A stretch of 64,000 bases of DNA, from contig JH720367.1 in assembly GCA_000231825.2 (NCBI GenBank), positions 186,001-250,000 of the forward strand, given 5' to 3'. The DNA comes from Tetrahymena elliotti 4EA. Lineage: Eukaryota > Ciliophora > Oligohymenophorea > Hymenostomatida > Tetrahymenidae. Below are positions 37,064 through 50,658 of this stretch, piece by piece (the stretch's first letter is position 1; the number at the start of each line of letters is the position of its first letter). The translations under genes were made by a program, and so were the position numbers. A model generated the notes under the pieces. It searched no databases. It worked only from the letters and a program-made list of their open reading frames with translations, and had not been told where the DNA came from.

Positions 37064-38146
37064 TTTTGAAAAGAACTTATTGATTTAAAATTTAAAATAA
37101 GAAAATAAAATTTATAAAAAAATCATATTAATAACAAATTAAATAAATATCTATTTTTTATCTTTAAGAATTATAGAGTTTATTCCAAATTAAAAAAGAA
37201 AAATTATTTAAAAAATAAATTTATATCAAATTTAAATTATTTTTATTTCTTTAAAAATTGTTTCATTTAAATTTAGAAAAATTGTTCAATTTTTAAATCT
37301 TCAGTAGAGTTTTAATTATTTTTTTAATAATTTAAAATTTGAATTTAGAAAAAATGTTTAAAAGATTAAAAATTAGTTTCTGTTTGATTTTTTTATATAT
37401 GATAAAATTATCATACAAATTTAATTAAATTTATTTAATAATAGTAAAAAAAATGTTCATCTTTTTTGTGTGTTGTAAAAATATTTCAGTATTCTCTTTA
37501 ATTGATTTGATATTGAAATTTAGAAAAGAAATCATTTAAATGATAATAAAGTATTTACAAAATTTTTATCTATTTTTTGTGTTTAAATAATTATCAAAAT
37601 TTAAAAATTTATTCAATTTTTTATTCGCTCGTAACATATTTAGCCTATCAACTAACTGTTTACATATTGCAAATAACCAATAAAACTTTTTAGAAATAGA
37701 ATATTTAATAAATGTATTATTATTTTGGTCTTTTTTTTTTCTAAATTTTAATAAATGAGAAACTTTAGATTTTTTAAGAATGATAAATTGATTGATTATA
37801 GTATAAATTAATAATTTAATTGAAGTAATTAATAAGTTAGAACTAGGTAAATACTATATAAGCTAAAAAACAGTTTAATTATTTAGTAGTTTTTGTTCTG
37901 GAATATCAAAATGATTTATTTTTTTATTCCAAAAACGTAAACGGAAAGGAATAATTAATTGTCTATAATACAGTTTAGTTGGTGGTAAGTTTTATTTTTT
38001 TTTGATTTATATTTTATGAAATAAAAGGACCATTTTTTATTATAAAATATGGTCTGACATTCATTTTATATTTATATTTTGGATGAGATTATTTTAGTGA
38101 GCTTCTAAATTTTGATATTTTTGCATCATTTTTATTATTTTGTTTT
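37064..38146. other. Intergenic between converging genes
   Basis: AT-rich, several near-repeats of AAATTTAGAAAA. Nothing else seen. Confidence 0.6.
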
Positions 38147-39355
38147 TCAGTTAGAAGTTTTATTAGGCTTTTCTGGTGAGAGGATGTTTGTATAATCGTT
38201 ATCTAAACCTTTATCACAAGTTACATCAAGGTTAAACTCTTTTTTGAAGGTAACTAATTGCATGTAGCCTTAGAGTTTTTCTTAATTTAACTCAGGGTTA
38301 TCTAAGGTCGTATTTTAATGTTGGTAATCTTCAGGTATAGAGTTAAGATATTCTAAGAATATTTCAAAAGGTGAAAAGCAGATTTCTCCACAATTATAAC
38401 CTTTAAAAACCATATCACGAAGTCTAAGTTATTTTTATTGGCGAAATGTATTTCTAGTCGATTATCTAGGAAGTTCAGAACACCTTTTAACTGGGTTTAT
38501 TAGGCTTCCTCTTTAAGATTTTGGTTCCAGCTTATCTTTAAACTAAACACTTTTTTATGATTCCTTTAAAGAATTATTAGCTGTAGAAGCTTATTCTTCT
38601 GAGGATTATGCTTAATTATCTGAATCATTCCTATTTAAATCTTCAAGAGGAATGAACTCATCTTACTAGGTGCTTTCTTCTGAAAACAAAAGATAGTTAA
38701 GCTTATCTATATTTTATTAAGTCTCCTTGTTAAATTTCTATTCCTGAAGTTTATTTAAGCGATTTTTTTATCTTTCCTTTAACAATTCTTGCTATTTTCG
38801 GAACTCTTCTTATTCTTCTTTTATTTCTTCTTCAGTTACTTCGTATAAAGTATGAATGACATACTCCCATCCATTTCTCTTTTTTATTGAGAAGCTATGA
38901 GTCTTTTTTCCAATCTTCATTATAAGTATCAATCCCCAAGATGGTGAGTTCTCCTTGATGATAGAATTCTGGTAAAAGTATTTCAGCTCTTGCTGAAATG
39001 CAGTACTTAATTCATCTAAATAAAATTACTTTCCTGGAGAAACACACTCAGTCAAACCATATTAAGATTGCATGTACATAGGATCAAAATAATGAGATTA
39101 ATCACCTTTAGGAGCGTATATTTCGCTTATTTCTATCAAACGTGGGAGAGAACGCATGAGTCCTTAACAGCCATCCTGCAAGAAATGAGTTAAAGCCACA
39201 GGTAACGCATTCTTTTTTGGGTTAAAGTGGCTTAACTTTTCTAATATTTAAAATTATTGTAAAGAATAGCGATGACGAGACTATTGCTAATTAATAGAAC
39301 TAGTATTTTGAGTGTCAATAGGACCTTTATCTCTAACACAACAATTATTTCCCAT
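38147..39355 (-). CDS. Putative N-myristoylated protein, unknown function
   Basis: Single-exon frame of 402 aa from ATG 39355 to TGA 38149-38147. It begins MGNNCCVRD: Gly2 fits the N-myristoylation consensus and Cys5/Cys6 are natural palmitoylation sites, so membrane anchoring is likely. Residues 40-190 look globular (HFNPKKNALPVALTHFLQDG, later WGLILIMKIGKK). A Glu/Gln/Lys-rich coiled coil follows at about 190-240, then a Ser-rich linker and a conserved-looking C-terminal block (YNCGEICFSPFEIFLEYLN). I recognise no named family. The lack of introns and even codon use make the gene itself secure. Confidence 0.82.
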
Positions 39356-40319
39356 TTATAAAAATCTCTATTTAAGATAGATTTGTTGTTATTACTTTAT
39401 AATTAATAATTTATAGATCAAATAAGATTGAATGCCTTTTGCACTTTTTGCAATCAATTAATTATTGATGTGAATAATTATAATAACAAAAAAGTAAATT
39501 ATAAGTTCTATTTGATTTTTTTTTCTTAATTGTTAGTAGCTGTTTTTAAATGTTGTCAAAAGCTGAGCTAAATCACAAGTTAAATGCCTGCATGATTAAT
39601 ATAAATTAAAAAAAAAAACAATATACAAAATATTATTTAAGCAAATACTTTAAATCCAGTATCGTTAAATATTTTTTACTGTCTTTTCTTTTCAATCATC
39701 ACTTATTTGATTTTAGAGCGAATCCATTTTTGAAATTAAAAAATATTCATTAATTAATTTAATCTTCTTAGTAAGTTATCAATCCACCATAAATAAATGC
39801 AAAATTAATTTTAACAATATAAATGAAAAGTATTTTTTATTTTTATGTAAATTATGTTTATACTTTTTTAGAAAAGATTTATGAGTAAGAATCAGAGATA
39901 AATTTCCGCAAATTTTTTTTATTATTATAATTTGCTTTTATTTGATATATCAACCATTCAATTAAGAAAAAAAAATGTATTTGTTTGTAATTATAAGTGC
40001 ATTTAATTATTTTAGGAGATACTTTAAGTAAGGCACACTTGCAAAATTAAATAAATACAAGTATCAAAAAAAAAAAAAAAATGAATTCAAACATTCTGTA
40101 CCATTAAAAATGAAATTTTGTTTAAATACTGACTTAATTAATTATGATTGAGTTATTTAGAAATTAAATAAGATATGATTAAAAGATTGTTTTCATAAAT
40201 TTACTAAATATATATGTAACAAATAATACCAATCTTTCTTTTTAATATTTTTGAAGATAAAAAAGTGATATTATTAAAAGATTTTTAGAGTATTTCAATT
40301 AAATACATTTTTAGCAAAA
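39356..40319. other. Divergent intergenic region with A16 tract
   Basis: Lies between the starts of the 38147-39355 (-) and 40320-43625 (+) genes, so both upstream regions are here. An uninterrupted A16 run occupies 40066-40081; such tracts disfavour nucleosomes, and this one could mark a shared promoter. No sequence motif is otherwise recognisable. Confidence 0.5.
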
Positions 40320-43300
40320 ATGAATTTTACCAAAAACAAAAGTTCATCCTAAAATTATTTAGAAAGATATGAAAATGGTAATCATAAAGATACAAATAAT
40401 TAGATTTAAAGTTTAAGTTAAATATAAACATCTCCATCTTTAAAATATTTGACATAGAATGTATTACCTACAAGTCCCTCTAAGGTAACTAAGCAAAATG
40501 TTAATCAAGCTCCAAGTCATAGATTGAGTAATAGGAATAACTAAATTAGGTTAAGCATATCTAATAATGGAGAAATTTAATTCTTTTCACCAAGGGCATC
40601 TTATACTGCTTAAAATAAATTTTAAAACACTAATTCTTATCATAAATAAGCTTCAAAATTTCTAAATTCTCAAATTGAGTTATAAAAATAGAAGACTGAA
40701 CAATAAGATTTACAGATATACAATGAACATCTAGAAATTAATGAAATGGGAGGAGGTCCTGGAAATATTTAGAAAGCAACATAACATTTTTTTTAAATTA
40801 AGAAAGGAAATCACATCCCTTTAAAGCAAATAAACGCAATATAAAAGAGTTTAATCTCAAAGCAAAATGTTACAGAATAAAGTGATATGTAGAATTCTCA
40901 TTATTTTTCCAGCAATAATACTTTTTTGAAGGGAATATATATTAACTAAAAAAATAATTTATCTACTAATAATATATCTCTTGTCAAGTAGCATTCTAAA
41001 AGTAATATTAATGATAGAATTTTTACAGATTAATCTGATCTTTTATAGAGTCCTCCTCAAAAATAGCAAATCTTAACAAAGAAAGCTAAAACTTAAAATT
41101 CTATGCAACTTGAATGTAAAAAAGATAACTTTTTTTTAGATAAGAAAACTTTAGCTAAAACAAAAACTTAAGATGATATTGATAACTAAAAGAAGAGTAT
41201 TCTATTCAGATATAACAGCAGTAATTAAAAAAATGCAGTTCCTGCAAATATTTAAATTGCTAAAATAACCAGAAACAAAACAAGTTTTGATGAAACCTAA
41301 AAGTTTAATGAGGCAGATTATGGTACCTAAAATTTACATACTGAGGATCGTTTTAGCAATTGCTCTTTGATTGGAAATGTTCAATCTTCACCAATTTTGA
41401 AAAGGAAGAGTATTGAAAAGAATTTAATATTGAAGCAATAAGTACAGAGTCATAAGAATATTACAGATGAAGGAGTAAGTTAAGCAAAGTTATAGAATGA
41501 AATATAATTATTTTACAGAAAGAAATTTAGCTAAGACAATTTAATAAATACTAAAAATGAGACGTCTAATATGAATTCTACTTCAAACACTTTTATACAC
41601 TCTTAAGTCTTAAATAATTTTTTTAAAACTCAAACTGGAGCTTAAAAGATGGAGAGTAAATTTAAAAATCCAAGAGTTCTCAATACTAGTAATTCTTAGA
41701 CTAATATAATTTAGAACGAGAGTAAACCTAATAATTCAAGAAATAATAGTCCATTTTAAAATAGTTAATTCGGTCCAAGTAAATCTAGCAATCTTGCTTA
41801 ATAAAACAACATTACATCTATGAGTATAAATAAGTAAATGTGTTTAGCCGCAACAGATTATCAATTTTAAAAGTAGCTCAGAATTAAGGAGAGAGAACAG
41901 AAAAAAATAAGGTTTGGGTTAGAAATGTTTAACAATTTTAAGATGGAAATAGAACGTTTAAAAAAAGCTTTTATAAATAAACAAGATCCTGAACCAATTT
42001 TAAATCATTATAAAGCTAATTAAGAAATTTGTGAAAAAACTTTAATACTGGCCTAAAAGTGTTTATTATTTAAAAGAAGTAGAGCACCTCTTGAAGCGCT
42101 TTTAAGAATTCACAGCAAATCTATTGAGTTGTATAAATAGCATCCAAATCTATAACTTTTTATATTGCTATAAATAGCAAAGATTTTTATAGAAATCAGC
42201 TCTCCTTTATTGGCTATTCCTATCCTTAAAGTAGTGAAGAGATAGTCCTTTTTAAATATGTAAAATGAATACCTCATGAAGTCCTATAGATGCTTAGCTT
42301 AATGTTATTGCACTATTTAAAAATTTGATGTAATTAATATTTAAATTTTCATATTTAACTATATTGTAATTATAGATAGCATTTGGGTATGCAGCTAAAT
42401 ATCTGCACCTAAGTTGGACTTGCGATAGTACTAATAATGAGTTGGGGGCATATGAAATGCTAGGAAAGATTTATTTTTATTAAGGAGATGCAAAAAAATC
42501 AGCTTATTATCACAATAGAATGACTATGAATATTAGAGAAGAAGAAACTAGCTCTCTTAGAAAAATGTAGATTGATAATTTAAAGGCTCTCTAAAAGGTA
42601 AATTATATTTTAAGCATAATTGAAGATTGAATTAATCTTTCAAATTAAAAGAGAAGATATGAAATTATTGCAGGTCGTGAAATTAAAAAAAACAGAAAAA
42701 AACTTGAAAGTTAATAAATTGATGGTAGTTTATATATTATTTCTTCTGATGAAGAAAATGATTTAAACTAGCTTGTCCCTGAAGAAAATAAAGAATTACT
42801 TTTAGAAAACAAAACAAACTCCAAATAAGAGTAAAAAAAATAATAAAACCCTCAAGTGTTGGATTTAAAACTTGAAGGAAAATCAAAAACATCTATTCCA
42901 CTCAGAAAAACACCAAAATTTGATATTAAATCTGATAAAGGCTGTCTAATAGAAACATAAGTTAAAGTAATCATTTTTAAGTCAAATTAAATCAAGCAAA
43001 ATAGCAAATTAATTATCTTTTTAAATTATAAAAATAGGCTAATCAAGATATAAGAATAGAAGCGAAAAAAAGAGAAAACTTTGAATAATTTCTTAAAAAA
43101 CCATATGAACAATTTATCTAATATAAGTCCATGAGAGGCATAGGCCCTATGAGAGATAAGCTTTTAGTTTCACATAAAAGTTATAATAAAAATTTATCAA
43201 ATTTCCAATTAAGCTAAATTAATAAGAAATTGAAATCAAGTAATATATTCTTTACATAAAACGAAAAACATGAAAAAGTTTTAAAGAGTGGAGAAAGCCC

Positions 43301-43625
43301 TGATTACTTTAATGAATAAATTTATTAAACAAATTAAGATCAAGAAATCAATTAAGATATTTAACATAATATTGAATAAAGCGAGTATTGGAAGGATTCC
43401 ATTGTGAGAAATGTTGAAAAAGCTCTTAGAAAATTGATTAAAAATATTAGCTATTTAAGTATTTTACGTGATGAACTCAAAGTTTTTCATGAGGAAAAAT
43501 TAAGAGAAAAAACATTCTTTGAGCTTGAAGATGATAATTATTAGAGTGAATAAGAAAAGATTATCAAAAAGATGATGGATTCAAAGGAAGAAAATTCTGA
43601 ATAATATTGGGCTCACTTAGTTTGA
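40320..43625 (+). CDS. Large TPR-like protein
   Basis: Exons 40320-42329, 42376-42597, 42652-42966 and 43038-43625, with introns of 46, 54 and 71 nt, give about 1044 aa. Residues 1-520 are low-complexity Ser/Asn/Gln/Lys sequence with no domain. From about 530 to 760 there are helical pairs in the style of tetratricopeptide repeats; the clearest spans the first intron: IAFGYAAKYLHLSW, then ELGAYEMLGKIYFYQGDAKK and AYYHNRM. The C-terminal 300 residues are charged, with possible coiled coil (VEKALRKLIKNI...). Such proteins act as protein-interaction scaffolds, and many ciliate ones are ciliary or cytoskeletal; nothing here fixes the location. Confidence 0.8.
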
Positions 43626-44236
43626 TTAAACGCTTTAAAATAGCTGGTTAATTTTAAAAAAAATAGATTTATTGATGAACTTCAAAGAAAAAATTTATTT
43701 CATATGAGTCGGAGTTTATTTTTGTATATAAGTTATTTAATTTTTCCAACTTCTATATTTTATTAAATCATGGGATAACTACATTTAATGATTCAAATAT
43801 TTTTTAAACCTACTAAAATCTACTATTTAAATAAATTTGCTGAAAGCACAATTATTTGTTTCTCTTAATTAAAATTATATTTTTAATCAGTTTTCAAAAT
43901 TATCTTTGTGATCATATTTTTATCTGAGACAATCATTTATTTATTTATTTTTGTCTAAAATGCAATATTCGATTTAAATTTACAATTGTAAAGTGTAAAA
44001 AATATTTATTTTTGGTGTAATCTCTAAAAAAAGAAATATTTCTGATGAAATTAATAAATAAGGTTATTCTAAGATTTCTTGAGTTTACTTTAAAATCAAT
44101 CATCAAAAAATTTGTTCACAATAATTATCTATTTTCATTAATTAAAATTGTAATTTTTGCTAAATAGAAACCATAACAAAAAAATTATAATTACTTTTAG
44201 AAGAAAAAAAGAGAGAAAAGTAGATCTAACTCATAA
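43626..44236. other. Intergenic
   Basis: AT-rich spacer between two plus-strand genes. No feature seen. Confidence 0.6.
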
Positions 44237-45851
44237 ATGAGAAAAACTATTTTGCAAATAATTAGCTTCATATCGGTAAAAGTGTATTCGATCATTTTGT
44301 TTTATTTTCTTTATTAGTTTATCAAGGTAATTATAATTAAAAAAATAATAAATATATACCCTTTCATTTATTTTAAAGGAATCTAACACCTCTTATACTC
44401 AAGTTTTTATTTGCTTCTACTCGATAGAAAGATTGTTAAGGTATTTCGCTGAAATAATTACTTATAAAACTTGCTTTAAAGAATCCCTCTTAGTTCTCAT
44501 ATTAAATCCTATCTAGCTAGAAGACTTTTATTTACTTTCAAGAAAAGAAAAATAAACATTATAATTTAGAAATGACATTTTTTCATAAGCCTTGGTGACT
44601 ATTATATTTCATTCACCACTCTATATTTTAGCTGCTATTTGGGTTATAGCCTATTCTTTAACTGCAATTAATATTTTTTTAATTTCTATTTTAGCTAATG
44701 GGATACTCTGCTTGTAATTTTTTATTAATTGCTAGATGTTAATACCTGGTATAGATTTATTATACAGTGACACAATTCTTTTAAAGGATCTTGTCATTTA
44801 ATATCTGTTTTCTTTATTCAATTTTTTAACATTTTTTTGGGCTTTTGCTTTAACAATTAAGTACAGTTAACTAGAAAAATATGTAGTAATAGTAATATCT
44901 GTGCTTTCAATAATTTTGATTAAAATGTTATGGTAAAGAATAAAGAACATCTGCAAAAAATATTTGCTCAATTAATACTATATATTGTTAGTAATATTTA
45001 TTAAATAAATGCTGTAAATTTCTTTCGTCATACAGTTTATGGATTAATTTGACACTAGATCAGAGGATATTTAATTTGGAATTAAACTATTTAATTACAT
45101 GACTTTACAAGAATTTTTAATCAAAATCATACTTTTTATGAGTTGCAGTAGCCTTTTATATCAATAAATAACTGAAAATTAGTCAGTAGAACCATTTTTA
45201 GAGTTAATTTGTATACTACTTGCGATAAGTATAGTCTTATTAGGTTACTTTGTTATCAAAAATATCATAATTAGGTATTATATTAATTAAGAAATTCTGG
45301 AGTTTGATGAAATAAAATAATTTGAAAAAGTTAAGAATAAATTAAAGACTTATTAAGATAAATAAATATAGCTTGTTTAAGTATTTGATTGTAATTATGA
45401 TAGTACTAACATAGTACACCAAGAAACAATGCTCTAACTTTTTTTATTTGAACTTCAAAAAAGTTAAATATTAAGCAATTTTGCTTAAAGAAAGAGAATT
45501 TCATAGATATCTTAAGAACAAAAAGTTATTTTTGACTATTTTTTGTCTGACTAAACGATATTTAAAGTAATACAAAATAGAAGAATATTACCATAAATTA
45601 AGATAATTCAATTTACAATTTAAAACTCGAATATCTTTGAATTTTATAGATACTTTATATCAAATCATATCGAAATCTAGGTTAACACTAATTAAGATTC
45701 GACTAACAAAAAACTATGTTCTTTCAAAAATTCAATCCCTAATAAAATAAAATCTTAAATCTTTCAAATTATTGCTTTTTAAAAAAATGTTTTAGATTTT
45801 ATGATTTTTAATCCTTTTTGCATAATTTATGACCTTTTTGATGATATTTGA
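44237..45851 (+). CDS. Multi-pass membrane protein, unknown function
   Basis: Exons 44237-44326 and 44379-45851 (52-nt intron, GTAATT ... TTAAAG, phase 0) give 520 aa. Residues 1-330 contain about eight hydrophobic helices, including ALVTIIFHSPLYILAAIWVI and IVLLGYFVIKNIIIRYYI near the end of the membrane part. The remaining 190 residues are cytosolic-type and rich in Lys, Asn, Gln and Phe. No transporter or receptor motif is visible. An earlier start is possible because the upstream frame stays open for several codons without an ATG. Confidence 0.75.
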
Positions 45852-46528
45852 ATCCAATAATTCTTTTAGATATTTAAATCTAAAACAATAAATGAATAAA
45901 TGGGGTTAAAATAAGTTAATAAAAAGACACTATCTTTATTTTACTTTTATATTTCATAAGTTGTTTAAAAATATTTACTTTTTACTTTTTATATATCTTT
46001 TATTAGTTCGAATATTGTTTCTTTTGATTAAACCAAAAAATAAAAATATTTTAAATTACAATATCATGAGATTTTATAAAATTTATTTAATAAAAAAATA
46101 TTTTTATCATGAAATATAAAATAATTAAACATTTTTCATTAAACACCAATTTAACAATTAAAATTCAGAAAATTTCTAATAATTAAACAAAATATTTTAA
46201 GTCATATTCAAATAATTTAAAAAAAACAAAAATAGTTCATAAAGTTAATCAAAATAAAAAATATTTATAATAATTAATAAATAATTCAAGTTGAAAATTC
46301 ATATTTTTTTTTAATTTTAAATTATATTCAAATAATTTGAAAAAGCAAAATAGCTTTTGGTTTCATCAAATTAATTAAAATAAAAATATTTATTATCATA
46401 AAGTGAAAAGTTGAAAATTAAACTTTTTTTTAAAATATTTCAATATTAAATATAATACCAAACAAATTAAATATTAATAAAACAAAAAAAATTTCCTGAG
46501 CTTGGTCATAAATACAATTAATTTTTCT
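45852..46528. other. Intergenic between converging genes
   Basis: AT-rich; its right part holds an imperfect direct repeat (listed separately). Confidence 0.6.
46204..46440. repeat. Imperfect direct repeat, period about 121 bp
   Basis: Two diverged copies beginning ATATTCAAATAATTT at about 46204 and 46325 share several blocks (ATATTT, AAGTTGAAAATT) in the same order, downstream of the P5B ATPase stop. With such biased composition, part of the similarity may be chance. Confidence 0.4.
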
Positions 46529-49500
46529 TCAAATTTGAACTTGAACTAATTCCATTTTTGCCATGTTAGCTTTGTCTTAATCAATTTTCACCTTTTCATC
46601 ATTAAAGGTAGCATGATAAACCAAAGATGGGAATATAATTTCAAATAATCTGCAAATAACATTGACTAAATATTTCTCATAAAGAATGTTGATAATTATA
46701 TTGCCAATAATTATGGCTCCCATAACATACCTCCAATAATATGGCATAGTACTAACTGGATTGCTATCAGCATCATAAACTATAGCAGAAATCTCAAAGA
46801 AATCTGTGTAACTTGCTTCTCTTGAAAATAGAGAATAAATTGAGAGAGTGATAATTGCCAACAAGAAAAAGGTGAAGTAGAAATTTGTGTAAAAGGGTTT
46901 TTTGTAATTTGATCCTACAGAAAAGGCAATAACAGAGCAAATGTATTGGAAATTAGATACCCAAAATAGAACAGCATTATCAAATGAATCAGATAAAAGC
47001 TCAGAAGGATCAGCTTAACTTATTATATTGATATCAATTGGAGAAATATACCAATCCTATGAAGCTGTGATGGCAATAGGAATAAGGAGGAAGATGAATT
47101 AAATCACACCCAAACCCATTACTGATACAATATTTTAATATGAAAATAGACGATGAGAAGGAGTCTGCACAGTGAGCTTTTCTGCTGAGTCTGTTAAACC
47201 AATCAAAAATGCTAAGGGAATAATGATGAAGAGATCCCAATAAAGGAATTAATAGTCTCCAGGCACAGCACCTCTTTGATATAAGATTCCTGTTGTACAT
47301 GTTTGAATAATACTGTAAACTGCCATAAACTTGAAGCATTAAAATGATGTTGCCAAACAGCATCTACCTTCACGTAAGATGTATTCAATAATACTGATGT
47401 TTTAAACTTTGCTTGTAAAAGAAGCTGCTATAGATGCTTCAGCTTCACCTAGAGAAATACCCATATCAGCATCTTTTAAAGCCTAACAATCATTAGCACC
47501 ATCTCCACACATACCAATAAATGAATATCCTTATTAAATATTCTAATATTTCTAGAGATTTCTTATCAAACTTTATTTTTGGTCTGGTTTCATACGAGCA
47601 TAAACCTTTGTTTGGGAAAGGAGGAAGGCAAATAAGTGTAAGCTTTATTCTTTAACATCATTTAAAAATGCACCAAAGAAAGCTCCTGTCATAACTAATT
47701 AGGGCTTTTATGAAGCTAATTGTTCAAGAATTTTTTCAATTGGAGTAGAAATACCATTTAAAGAGCTTTCAGACTTACCATTTAATGTAATTACATCAAG
47801 TACACTTATTTCTTTAGTTTTATCAAGAATATCGCATTACTTAGCTACACTTAGAGAAGTTAAAGGATTGTCACCAGTTACCATGTGAATTTAAACTTTC
47901 TTTTCAAGGAGAAGTTTAATATTAGGAATAGTCTCTGGCTTAAGTTTATTTTCGAAAACAAGGAAACCAGTAAATATCAATTAATATTCATAAAATTATC
48001 TTTCTTTGGTGCAATCAAGCTCAGAGTCTTTAATAGGTTTGTAACTTAAAGCTATTACACGATACCCTTCTTAAGTATACTTTTAAAGCTACTAATCAAA
48101 ATTTTGAGGAATTGTGTTAGGAAGACAAATGGTTTTTACCTTTTCGGGAGAACCTTTAGTTACTAAGAATGTTTAATTTTCGTAAGAGATTAGAGATGAC
48201 ATTCTTTCTACTTCGGATTCGAATTAGAATCTTTTGAGAACTGAAATAATTTCACTGCTTTGCTATGATTAACCATAATTAATGAGACTTATTTCAGAAA
48301 TGACTTTATTTCCATTAATTTGCTTTTAAGCAGAGTTATGCTCTTCAATTAAAGTTGCACCTGAGTTTTCAAACATTTCAATATCAAGGGGATCACCAGC
48401 ATTCTTACCCTTATAAAGCATCAAGCTATGACAAGATGACATAACCATTCTTTGGACCTTGGTAAGTGATTAAGGAGTTATTTGTTCTTCAAATTTGCTT
48501 TATTTTTATTCGCTTATTAAAGTAGAGACAAACTTATAAGAAAGTTTTTCTTCAGTTAATGTTCCAGTTTTATCAAAGCAGATAGTTCTTACAATACCAC
48601 AAATATTTATTTTTTCAGGATTTATGCAGTAAACTTATTTTTTACGAAGTCTTTTAAGTGAAAAAGAAATACCAAAAGATAAGCAAGTAGGAAGAGCAGG
48701 AGGAACACTAATGGTTACTAAATCGAAGCATCTAATAACAACATCTTTGACTTCCATTAATCCTAAGTCAACTTTGTTAATAAAGGTCTTCAGTGCAACA
48801 AAGAAGGAGATTAAAGCAATGCACCCAAGAATAAGTAAAAATTTACCAGAATCATTCTTGAAAGATATTTAAGAGTGAGATTTGGGATACATAATAGAAC
48901 GAATCAAGTTACCTTTCAGTGTTTCAAAGCCTATGCGAATAGCTGTGCATTCTAAATTGTTAGTAACTTGCTAGATAGTACTTCCACAGTAAATAACATT
49001 TTACTTATTTTCGCTAAATTCTTCATCATTATCGCTTAACGATGTTTTTACTATGGGTATACTTTCTCCAGTAAGCATAGCTTCATTAACAATAGCGCTT
49101 CCTTTTACAACTATCAAATCGCAAGGAGCTATTTCTCCCTCGTTAAGTATAACTTTGTCACCAAAACATAATTCTTATGAATCCATGCTTTACTTACTTC
49201 CATTTCTTAAAATGCAAGTTGAACTTCTGAAAAAGCTAAATTCTCTGAGTCTTGAAAAGTTTAATCTTTCTTCATAGATTTTGACAATAATACTTATTGT
49301 TGAAGTACCTATGATAATATAAGCATAAATACGATATCCTTCAAACAACCAAAGGATGGTACTGCCAACTTAAAATAGATAGAAAGGAGAAAACAATTCT
49401 TCAAAGGTGAGCTAAATAACACCCTTATCTGGGATATCAGTATTATTTCTACCATTTTTTTCTCTAGTTTGCTAAATTTGTTCAGGATTTAGCCCTTCCT

Positions 49501-50026
49501 TGAATAAAGAAATAATTTCTCTATTCTTGTAATCAAAAGGAGAATCACAGTAAGGAATGAATTCTCCGTTGACATACTAATATTTATTAAAGCGATAATC
49601 AAAACCTTTAACTTATTTACTTCCAGATGAAGCTGAAGTTATGTTTTCAATATCTTAGCCTTCTTGCTTTTTGTTCAATTTACCGTTAACTTTCACATCA
49701 AAGAGTCTCAAGATTTGGATGTCTCCATCAGGTCCATATACTACAACTCTATCTGCATGCTCTATTGTAGTGATGGTAAAGAAACACTTAAAACGCCATT
49801 CCTTAACCCACCAGAACAGGAGAAAGAGTATGCCTGCAGAGAAGAGATAAGCAGCCCATTCTAAAATGACTTGTAAAATTGTCTATTTGACTGTATAAAC
49901 TCTTGAAATAACGCATTCTTCCTAAACCTTTTTGAAGAGCTAAATCTTTTAGGAATTATCATATTTTTTTTTGTATCCAAGATCATCTTATGTGTTTTGC
50001 TAAGTGATATCATCTTTTTTAACCAT
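46529..50026 (-). CDS. ATP13A: P5B-type cation/polyamine-transporting ATPase
   Basis: Single uninterrupted frame of 1165 aa from ATG 50026 to TGA 46531-46529. All P-type landmarks are present: actuator LTGES, phosphorylation loop CFDKTGTLT with Asp at about 485, nucleotide-site KGSPE, MVTGDN, and hinge GDGANDC at about 841. The M4 signature PPALP marks the P5B group (P5A has PPELP). P5B pumps sit in lysosomal/endosomal membranes; ATP13A2 exports polyamines. The P5B N-terminal re-entrant hydrophobic stretch is at about 55-85, and six helices follow the hinge. Intronless, unlike most genes here. Length fits ATP13A2-5. Confidence 0.93.
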
Positions 50027-50658
50027 AGGTTTCTTACAAACCAGAGCAGAATTCTATTATTAAGATTTTTTTTAATTAAGTTGTTTTCTTTTTTTTTGTT
50101 TTTTGTTTTTTCAAAATTTTTGAATTATAATTTTGAGAAAAATACTAGTAAAAGTTGTATTTAATTTCACCATAAACTAGATGAGTAAGATTTATTCTTG
50201 AGTGATTATTGAAGAATTTTGATCTATTTCTATTATTAGCCACTATTTTTCTAAAATACAAATATGTGAATGTCTCTATCCTAGTAACGAAAACTAATAT
50301 ATTTCAACATTTTACTCTTCTAAAGAGAAAAAATGAAAGATATAAATTAAAGAGATAAAATTAGATACTCCTTAGTCCCTAATAAGTTTAAATTTTTAGT
50401 TTACCTTTAAATGTCATATTTTATATTTCGTTTATAGTAAAAATTACTTTTTAAAGCTATAGTGACATCAGATTACGTATTAGTCAATCTTTGATACTTT
50501 TTAACAAGTAATTAAATTAGAACGTGAGGTTTATCGTTTGATAGAAATTACAAAACAAGATATTAAGTCATTATTGGTATTAATATAATGTGCTAAAGTT
50601 TATTAAAAACGTGTGATTCTATATATATAAAAATCGAAAAATTAAAATTCACCACAGA
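50027..50658. other. Upstream region of the P5B ATPase
   Basis: AT-rich. The coding frame of the ATPase stays open a little beyond its first ATG, but there is no earlier Met nearby. No motif seen. Confidence 0.5.

Noticed and set aside
42330..42375. Frameshift or stop in the TPR-like gene
   Set aside because: Explained by a 46-nt intron with standard ends that restores the TPR-like frame.
47034..47363. Separate minus-strand ORF within the ATPase region
   Set aside because: It is out of frame with the continuous P5B ATPase reading frame that covers it.
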